This document shows, one piece after another, positions 57,131 to 64,000 of a stretch of DNA of 64,000 nt. The stretch spans positions 1,595,001 through 1,659,000 of the forward strand of contig JAFMOC010000082.1 in assembly GCA_019802505.1 (NCBI GenBank), read 5' to 3'. The translations under genes and the position numbers were made by a program. Below the pieces are notes generated by a model. The model saw only the letters and a list, made by a program, of their open reading frames with translations, did not search any database and was not told the origin of the DNA. Source of the stretch: Corydoras sp. C115 (taxonomy: Eukaryota; Chordata; Actinopteri; Siluriformes; Callichthyidae). Numbering within the stretch: the stretch's first letter is position 1; each line of letters begins with the position of its first letter.

Positions 57131-60100
57131 CTGCACACGGAGACACGGAACTTAACGTTATTAAAACTGATATTAAACCTGTTTATATAAATGTACAAAC
57201 ACGGGAAAATCTATTTGTATATGTACTAACCCACACAGCGGGTTCTGGAATGGTCCAGTCTGAAGCCGGGGTTACACTCGCACATGGTTCCGAGGTATGA
57301 AGGAACACACCGGCCATTAGCACAGCTGCACTCGTCCGAGTCTTCCTCCGAACTGTCTCTCTCTGACAGGGATTGAGGGAAAGAATGAGGGAGACGAAAC
57401 AACTGACAACTGAATGATCCACTCCATCCATCCATTCATTATCTTCAGCTTTATCCTATATTAGGGGTTCCCCATGCCCATCCAGGGGAGAACGTTTCGG
57501 GCGCTGGGCAGATACACCCAGGACAGGGCGCCAATCTATCGCTGGGCACACACATACTCTATATGGGGCAATTTGGAGAACTCAATTGACTTGATCCATG
57601 TTTTTGGACTGTGGGAGGAAACCGGAGAACCCGGAGGAAACCCACACAGACACGGGGAGAACATGGAAACTCCACCCACGTCTCGGGCGCTGGGCAGATA
57701 CACCCAGGACAGGGCGCCAATCCATCGCTCGGGCACAAACTCACTCAGACACACTCTATATGGGGCAATTTGGAGAAATCAATTGACTTGATCCATGTTT
57801 TTGGACTGAGGGAGGAAACCGGAGAACCCAGAGGAAACCCACGCAGACACAGGGAGAACATGGAAACTCCACCCACGTCTCGGGCGCTGGGCAGATACAC
57901 CCAGGACAGGGCGCCAACCTATTGCTGGGCACACACTCACTCACTCACACAGACACACTCTATATGGGGCAATTTGGAGAAATCAATTGACTTGATCCAT
58001 GTTTTTGGACTGAGGGAGGAAACCGGAGAACCCGGAGGAAACCCACGCAGACACGGGGAGAACGTGGAAACTCCACCCAGATGGGGATTCGAACCGGGAA
58101 TCCCTAGTGCTGAGAGGAGAACGTGTTAAACACTAAGCCTGATCCACTCCAATAATCCCATTATTAAAAAGTGACCTAATAAGGCTTTAGATGACAGATT
58201 GTGTCAGTGTCAGTACGTCTTTGCTTTTGTAACGACGGAAAAAGTGCAGTAACAGTGAACATGAACTGGATTATAACTTCTTTACCTGGATTATAACTGA
58301 ATGGCGCTAAAAAGTCTCCGTCTCCATCCGACTCCGTCTCCAGGTGCATCTCACAGAGTCTGTTAAAGATCACTGGAAAGAATCGGATGCGGTATTAGTT
58401 CCATGAATTAATTAATGTTAATTAATTAATGTAAATTAATGTAATGTTTTTATTATATTAGATTGATTCAGATGCATTCGTTACTGTACACCGGGTCACT
58501 CATGCACTGTGTTCATACTAGGGGTGTATTCAACAAAGGATTTTCATAGTCGAATCTGATTCGTCAGATTTTCCCTATGGTCGACTGATAGTCGAATCAG
58601 TTAAAATTTCACCACAAGATGGCGCTATAAGTGTGGTTTTTAAAAAAGATTTTTACAAATATTTTACTTGTTTTTCTAGAGCACCGTAAATGGGATCCCC
58701 GTTCTGGACTTTTTTTCCACTTCAAAGGAATAACCTAAAAAAAACCTAAAAAACTAAAAATTAGGATGATTTTATTTGACAAAAGGCTATATATATATAT
58801 ATATAACGAAAACAAAGACATTTCATGTAAAAACTAATGCTTAGCAGCAGCCATGGGCGCCCCCATGTGGTCAAAATGGTACATTCGACTATGAGGTTCA
58901 TAGTCGAGTACGGTTCTCCGAATCGAATCGTCGAATCAGCGAATATCGCAGCTCACCCCTAGTTCATACAGTACAAAAAACCATGCAGCACATACTTAGT
59001 TTTGCATTCAGTTTACCTGTAGAGTTTGCCCTGGTAGTTTGCCCCCTTCTGCACCTGTACCGGAGTAACGCTCACCTGAGTTTCTCTGAGGACAGATGCG
59101 GCACTCGGGACCCCAGCCGTGACCATAATGGCAGCAGCACTCGGAGTAGGTTACTGCCAGCCCATTGCGAGGGATGGTGCAGATCAGCTCTTCGTCTACT
59201 TCTTGAAAGCATACATCTTTATGGGCGGCTGTGCGGTCTAACAGGGAAGGGTGGATGGAAATAAAAGGTGGAGGACGGGGGGGGGGGAGAAAAAAGGAAA
59301 CGATGGAGATATTGGGAAGAAAAAAAAAAGAGAGAAAAAAAGACAAACATACAATAAACAAAACACGGTCCTATTCTACAGTTATGCTGGAACAGAAAAG
59401 GGCCTTCCCCAAACTGTTGCCACAAATGTATAAGAGTACAACTGCCCTAAAAGCTCGACTAGGTTAATGCAATGCTAATTTATACAATGATGCCAATGAG
59501 ACTGACCAGTCAACGTTTGGACACGCTCCTTTTTTTGCTATTGTAGTTTCATTTCTCCACCTCACTGACACTGCTGGGATAGGAATAATGCTCCCACCAA
59601 ATAATACCTGCTTTGTGATGGTACTATTGGGGGTCCTGACCATTAGAGAACAGAGTACACTGCATGTACTGCAGCCCACATATAGATGGACTACAGTCTG
59701 GAATTGCAGAACTACAAAGTCCATCTTTACAGTAAGTGGAAGTGAAAACATGGACCGTTTAGGGGGCGTGTCCAAACTTTTGACTGGTTCACTATATACT
59801 GGTTCAGATATAAAATCTAAAACAATGAATTTCAAATGAGCAGATGGAAATATTTTTTCATTTGCTCTTTTCCACCAACACAGTATCAGTTCATTCATTC
59901 ATTCATTCATTCATTATCTTCCGTTTTATCCTCTATTAGGGTCACAGGGGGGTTCCCCATGCCCATCCAGGGTAGAACGTTTTGGGCGCTCGGCAAATAC
60001 ACCCAGGACAGGGCGCCAATCTTTCGCTGGGCAGACAGTATTAGTGCTTAAACTTCATGATCATCACTAAGCACCAAGATCCCTCTATATGTCGTGGGGG

Positions 60101-62963
60101 GGGGGGGGGGGTTCCCCACGCCCATCCAGGGGAGAACGTTTCGGGCACTGGGCAGATACACCCAGGACAGGACGCCAATCTTATCACTGGACACCCACTC
60201 ACTCACACAGACACGCACTCTATATGACGCGGGAGGGGGGGGGGGTTCCCCATGCCCATCCAGGGTAGAACGTTTTGGGCGCTCGGCAAATACACCCAGG
60301 ACAGGACGCCAATCTTATCACTGGACACACTCACTCACACACTCACTCACACAGACACGCACTCTATATGTCGAGGGGGGGGGGGGGGGGGTTCCCCATG
60401 CCCATCCAGGGGAGAACGTTTCGGGCGCTGGGCAGATACACCCAGGACAGGACGCCAATCTTATCACTGGACACACTCACTCACACAGACACACTCTATA
60501 TGTCGCGGGGGGGGAGGGGGGTTCCCCATGCCCATCCAGGGGAGAACGTTTCGGGCGCTGGGCAGATACACCCAGGACAGGACGCCAATCTATCGCTGGG
60601 CAGACAGTATTATTGCTTAAACTTCATGATCATCACTAAGCACCAAGATCCCTCTATATGTCGTGGGGGGGGGGGGGTTCCCCATGCCCATCCAGAGGAG
60701 AACGTTTCGGGCGCTGGGCAGATACACCCAGGACAGGACCCCAATCTTATCACTGGACACACTCACTCACACAGACACACTCTATATGTCGCGGGGGGGG
60801 AGGGGGGTTCCCCATGCCCATCCAGGGGAGAACGTTTCGGGCGCTGGGCAGATACACCCAGGACAGGACGCCAATCTATCGCTGGGCAGACAGTATTATT
60901 GCTTAAACTTCATGATCATCACTAAGCACCAAGATCCCTCTATATGTCGTGGGGGGGGGGGTTCCCCATGCCCATCCAGAGGAGAACGTTTCGGGCGCTG
61001 GGCAGATACACCCAGGACAGGACGCCAATCTTATCACTGGACACCCACTCACTCACACACTCACTCACACAGACACACTCTATATGTCGCGGGGGGGGAG
61101 GGGGGTTCCCCATGCCCATCCAGGGTAGAACGTTTTGGGCGCTCGGCAAATACACCCAGGACAGGACGCCAATCTTATCATTGGACACACTCACTCACAC
61201 AGACACACTATATGTCGCGGTGGGGGGGGTTCCCCATGCCCATCCAGGGGAGAACGTTTCGGGCGCTGGGCAGATACACCCAGGACAGGGCGCCAATCTA
61301 TCGCTGGGCAGACAGTATCAGTGCTTAAACTTCATGATCATCACTAAGCAGCAAGACCCTTCAATTCTTAAAACCTTCAACCTTCTTATTCGTATATGAG
61401 CACCGACACCCTGCAGGTGGAAAAGACTATATCCCTGGCCTCGTTATGCCGACCGGAGGCGAGTGGGCCGACGCTACCCACCATCGTAGACACACTGCTT
61501 GAGAGCTGCGCTGAAGGTGAGCGGCTGAGCGCAGATGCAGTGGAAGGAACCGGGAGTGTTGACACACTGCCCGTTCCGGCAGTACGACGGGTCCAGACAC
61601 TCATTCACATCTGAAAGGGTCACCACAGACATTACTGGAAAGGAACAGGGAAGGACAGAGAGAACAAGGGAGAGAGACGAGGTGGGGGGGTGGGGGGGGT
61701 GGGACAGAGGGTAAAAAAAAAAGCAGGGAAGGAGAAAAAGAATGAAAAAGAAGCTATCAGAAGCACACAGTCTTGGGTGAGATAAGCATTAATTCATTCA
61801 GACAATTCAATTCAATTCTGCGCAAATCTGATCATAAAACCATCAGCTGGAATTATAACCAGTGGAACCTCTGAGGCACCTATTTCATTTAAATATAAAT
61901 GTACATCCAATTAACTTGTTCTAGAGACTCCAAAATTTTACACATTTTATAAAGAATACATGTAAATGTGTTTAATTCTGAAAAAAAAACCCAAAGCCAT
62001 GATGTATGAAATTCATTCATTCATTATCTTCCGCTTTATCCTCTATTAGGGTCGCGGTGGGGTTCCCCATGCCCATCCAGGGGAGAACGTCTCGGGCGCT
62101 GGGCAGATACACCCATGACGGCGCCAATCTATCACTGGGCACACACTCACTCACACACACACACTATATATGGGGCAATTTGGAGAACTCAATTGACCTT
62201 GATCCATGTTTTTGGACTGTGGGAGGAAAGCGGAGAACCCGGAGGAAACCCACGCAGACACGGGGAGGACATGGAAACTCCACCCAGATGGGGATTCGAA
62301 CCGGGAATCACTAGCGCTGAGAGGAGAACATGCCAACCACTAAACCACCGTGCCGCCTATGATGTATGAAATATTTTATATTATTTTATAAAAAAATTAA
62401 ATGAACATTGAACCTTCAACGGGCGGCACGGTGGCTTAGTGGTTGGCATGTTCTCCTCTCAGCACTAGGGATTCCCGGTTTAAATCCCCATCTGGGTGGA
62501 GTTTCCATGTTCTCCCCGTGTCCGCGTGGGTTTCCTCCGGGTTCTCCGGCTTCCTCCCACAGTCCAAAAACATGGATCAAGTCAATTGAATTCTCCAAAT
62601 TGCCCCATATAAAGTGTGTCTGTGTGAGTGAGTGTGTGCCCAGCAATGGATTGGCGCCCTGTCCTGGGTCTATCTGCCCAGCGCCCGAGACGTTCTCCCC
62701 TGGATGGGCATGGGGAACCCCACCGCGACCCTAATAAAGGATAAAGCGGGAGATAATGAATGAATGAAACACTATTCTAATCCACCCGTCTCGTGGTAGT
62801 GCAGCTGTTCTTTTCCTCTCACCAGACTGTTCCTCGGGTGTGATGCAGCTGTTACGGTCAGAGGCCAGAATCCAGGGTGCTGTGCAATGGCAGTAGTAGG
62901 AGTCTGGTGTATTCACACACTGCCCGTTTTTACAGTTCGAAAGGTCCAGGCATTCATTTATTC
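56976..62963 (-). CDS. ltbp3: Latent TGF-beta binding protein 3, C-terminal six exons (partial gene)
   Basis: LTBPs are secreted extracellular-matrix glycoproteins that bind the latent TGF-beta complex and tether it to fibrillin microfibrils. Six minus-strand exons are visible: 62823–62963, 61482–61610, 59076–59237, 58286–58372, 57231–57362 and 56976–57130. All internal junctions are GT–AG and phase 1, and every join restores a codon. Domain order is EGF, EGF, 8-Cys TB (with CCC triplet), acidic linker, EGF, EGF, stop, the normal LTBP C-terminus. The linker motif SSEEDSDEC and the pair ending RCVDIDEC match my recollection of LTBP3 better than LTBP1, 2 or 4, and 11q13 synteny with SPTBN2 agrees. 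The 5' exons lie beyond 64000. The paralogue assignment is less certain than the family. Confidence 0.85.
57231..57362 (-). CDS. ltbp3: ltbp3 exon: acidic linker plus EGF-like domain
   Basis: A 132-bp exon, acceptor CCCTGTCAG and donor TGTGTGG|GTTAGT. It encodes ERDSSEEDSDECSCANGRC, then a run ending CECNPGFRLDHSRTRCV. The Ser/Glu/Asp-rich lead-in is the feature I associate with LTBP3. The module has six cysteines but lacks the hydroxylation consensus, so it is a non-canonical EGF. Confidence 0.88.
57427..58138 (-). mobile_element. SINE-A with internally triplicated segment
   Basis: A roughly 195-bp internal part (TCGGGCGCTGGGCAGATACA through GGAAACTCCACCCA) is present three times. A single TSD GATCCACTCCA flanks the whole. 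It lies in an ltbp3 intron. Confidence 0.93.
58286..58372 (-). CDS. ltbp3: ltbp3 exon: end of TB domain and acidic linker
   Basis: An 87-bp exon, acceptor TTCTTTCCAG and donor CCAG|GTAAAG. It encodes IFNRLCEMHLETESDGDGD followed by FLAPFSYNP. It supplies the eighth TB cysteine and an acidic linker. The join with the previous exon gives GTG (Val) and keeps frame on both sides. Confidence 0.82.
58519..58961 (-). mobile_element. hAT-like MITE, copy 3 in ltbp3 intron
   Basis: Same termini; perfect 8-bp TSD GTTCATAC (58511–58518 and 58962–58969). It lies in the intron between the TB exon and the linker exon and differs from copy 2 in the middle, with some foreign sequence near 58675–58760. Confidence 0.93.
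59076..59237 (-). CDS. ltbp3: ltbp3 exon: 8-cysteine TB domain (seven of eight Cys)
   Basis: A 162-bp exon, acceptor CTGTTAG and donor TCAG|GTGAGCG. It encodes DVCFQEVDEELICTIP, then YSECCCHYGHGWGPECRICP. The CCC triplet and Gly-Trp-Gly are diagnostic of the TB/8-Cys fold found only in LTBPs and fibrillins. The eighth cysteine is in the next exon (FNRLC). In LTBPs the third-from-last TB binds LAP; this most C-terminal TB is not normally the LAP-binding one. Confidence 0.92.
59500..59800 (-). repeat. R2 repeat in ltbp3 intron
   Basis: Minus-strand copy, with CGTGTCCAAACTTTTGACTG at the right end. Confidence 0.82.
59891..60025 (-). mobile_element. SINE-A, tail side
   Basis: Tail and body to TTTCGCTGGGCA; the likely founder of the adjoining array. 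Confidence 0.9.
60062..61345 (-). repeat. SINE-A-derived satellite-like array in ltbp3 intron
   Basis: About nine repeats of a 110–145-bp piece of SINE-A (poly-G, TTCCCCATGCCCATCCAG, GGCGCTGGGCAGATACACCC, CACTCACTCACACAGACACA, CTCTATATGTCG). A longer period is marked by the non-SINE spacer CTTAAACTTCATGATCATCA at about 60048, 60617, 60905 and 61326. It lies in the intron between the 61482 and 59076 exons. Confidence 0.88.
61482..61610 (-). CDS. ltbp3: ltbp3 exon: calcium-binding EGF-like domain
   Basis: A 129-bp phase 1–1 exon: acceptor CTTTCAG, donor G|GTGGGTAG. It encodes DVNECLDPSYCRNGQC then VNTPGSFHCIC and ends CVYD, with all six EGF cysteines. It directly precedes the TB domain, as in LTBP family members. 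A second possible donor 6 bases downstream (GG|GTAGCG) would break phase and is rejected. Confidence 0.88.
61611..62012 (-). other. ltbp3: ltbp3 intron sequence
   Basis: Purine-rich start (AGGGAGAGAGACGAGG, G runs near 61683), then unremarkable up to the SINE at 62013. Confidence 0.6.
62013..62357 (-). mobile_element. SINE-A, full length
   Basis: Perfect TSD ATGATGTATGAAAT (61999–62012, 62359–62372). Confidence 0.96.
62422..62768 (+). mobile_element. SINE-A, full length
   Basis: Complete; ends about 55 bp from the first visible ltbp3 exon. Confidence 0.94.
62823..62963 (-). CDS. ltbp3: ltbp3 exon: calcium-binding EGF-like domain
   Basis: A 141-bp phase 1–1 exon between CTCCTCAG and G|GTGAGAGG. 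It encodes INECLDLSNCKNGQCVNT…SYYCHC, six cysteines and the Asn/Asp-hydroxylation consensus CxNxxxxYxCxC typical of cbEGF modules. A short tail after the sixth Cys (ITPEEQS) links to the next EGF. This is the most 5' exon visible. Confidence 0.87.
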
Positions 62964-63193
62964 CTGAGGAGACAAAATCAGACTCAGTATCTTAATGCCA
63001 GATTTATATTGTGTTTGTAATGAAATCCACGGCTGACGTGAAGACGAGCCTCTGCAAACCGGTCACTTTCTGAAGAAGGATAAAAACATGTTCACACTGA
63101 CAGAACCCAACAGTCTGATGTTGTTTTGGTCGCAAAGGCACGAAATCAGTCACAGTACAGATCCAAATGGTGTGAAACTGGCAGCACTGCTGT

Positions 63194-63239
<46 letters not shown>

Positions 63240-63373
63240 AGCACCTACGTATAAAGAGACTCCAGTCTGCAACTACAGAACTGCATACAGTGCATCCACG
63301 GTTCAGTCAAACGTTGGGTCACGCCCCTTCTTGCTACAAAAAATGGGGCGTTTCCAAACGTTTTCACGATTAC
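62964..63373 (-). other. ltbp3: ltbp3 intron sequence
   Basis: Contains (AC)n and an R2-like fragment at about 63255–63360; no exon. Confidence 0.55.
63198..63238 (+). repeat. (AC)n microsatellite in ltbp3 intron
   Basis: About 20 pure AC repeats upstream of the first visible ltbp3 exon. Confidence 0.96.
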
Positions 63374-63385
63374 TAATTATCTCTG

Positions 63386-63744
63386 GGCGGCATGGTGGCT
63401 TAGTGATTAGCATGTTCTCCTCTCAGCACTAGGGATTCCCGGTTCGAATCCCAATATGGGTGGAGTTTCCATGTTCTCCCCGTATCCGCGTGGGTTTCCT
63501 CCGGGTTCTTCGCTTTCCTCCCACAGTCCAAAAACATGGATCAAGTCCATTGAGTTCTCCAAATTGCCCCATATAGAGTGTGTCTGTGTGAGTGAGTGTG
63601 TGCCCAGTGATAGATTGGCGCCCTGTCCTGGGTGTATCTGCCCAGCGCCCGAGACGTTCTCCCCTGGATGGGCATGGGGAACCCCACCGCGACCCTAGTA
63701 GAGGATAAAGCGGGAGATAATGAATGAATGAATGAATGAATGAA
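63386..63744 (+). mobile_element. SINE-A, array unit 1
   Basis: Preceded by TAATTATCTCTG (63374–63385), which recurs at 63745–63756. Confidence 0.95.
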
Positions 63745-63756
63745 TAATTATCTCTG

Positions 63757-64000
63757 GGCGGCATGGTGGCATAGTGGTTGGCATGTTCTCCTCTCAGCAC
63801 TAGGGATTCCCGGTTCGAATCCCAATCTGGGTGGAGTTTCCATGTTCTCCCCGTGTCTGCGTGGGTTTCCTCCGGGTTCTCCGCTTTCCTCCCACAGTCC
63901 AAAAACATGGATCAAGTCAATTGAGTTCTCCAAATTGACCCATATAGAGTGTGTATGTGTGAGTGAGTGCGTGCCCAGTGATAGATTGGCGCCCTGTCCT
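63757..64000 (+). mobile_element. SINE-A, array unit 2 (cut by window edge)
   Basis: Second unit after the repeated TSD; continues past the window. Confidence 0.94.

Overview
This is a repeat-saturated stretch of a vertebrate genome, almost certainly a ray-finned (teleost) fish. The evidence is spliced exons with metazoan GT–AG introns, two recognisable vertebrate genes (a beta-spectrin and a latent TGF-beta binding protein), a CpG-rich promoter-like region, a DANA/V-SINE-like tRNA-derived SINE, fish L2-type LINE pieces, hAT-type MITEs and abundant (AC)n and (AT)n. I cannot fix the species; an ostariophysan such as a catfish is a reasonable guess only.

Both genes lie on the minus strand. At the left end, 3257–3423 is the first coding exon of sptbn2 (beta-III spectrin). 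A CpG-rich block at about 31.58–31.9 kb with a good minus-strand splice donor is the best candidate for its non-coding exon 1 and promoter, which would make intron 1 about 28 kb. At the right end, six phase-1 exons between 56976 and 62963 encode the C-terminal part of ltbp3: EGF, EGF, 8-cysteine TB domain with linker, EGF, EGF, stop. Human SPTBN2 and LTBP3 both map to 11q13, so the pairing supports both identifications. I recognise no convincing gene in the roughly 24 kb between the sptbn2 upstream region and the ltbp3 3' end.

Most of the rest is repeats. About 80 full or partial copies of one roughly 350-bp SINE (called SINE-A here) occur in both orientations, many with visible target-site duplications (TSDs). 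Several sit in tandem arrays in which the TSD sequence recurs between units. Other content: a second tRNA-derived SINE (SINE-B) sharing its 3' tail with the local L2-like LINE; a third SINE (SINE-C); L2 3' ends, one pair of which forms a 500-bp tandem duplication carrying an already inserted SINE; three hAT-like MITEs, two with perfect 8-bp TSDs; a degraded Tc1-like remnant; and an unclassified repeat (R2).

Three large minisatellites stand out: a 3.1-kb array of a 15-bp unit (7386–10506) and a 0.8-kb array of a 27-bp unit (18447–19273), both in sptbn2 intron 1, and a 1.1-kb C-rich array (53551–54645) downstream of ltbp3. Because 15 and 27 are multiples of three they generate long but spurious open frames. 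Inside ltbp3 introns, SINE-A fragments have amplified into a satellite-like array (60062–61345) and an internally triplicated SINE (57427–58138). Region 23.3–25.9 kb is a scrambled mosaic that may be a consensus artefact.

I see no operons, CRISPR arrays or prokaryotic systems. The main unusual signal is the repeated conversion of dispersed SINEs into tandem arrays punctuated by TSD sequence.
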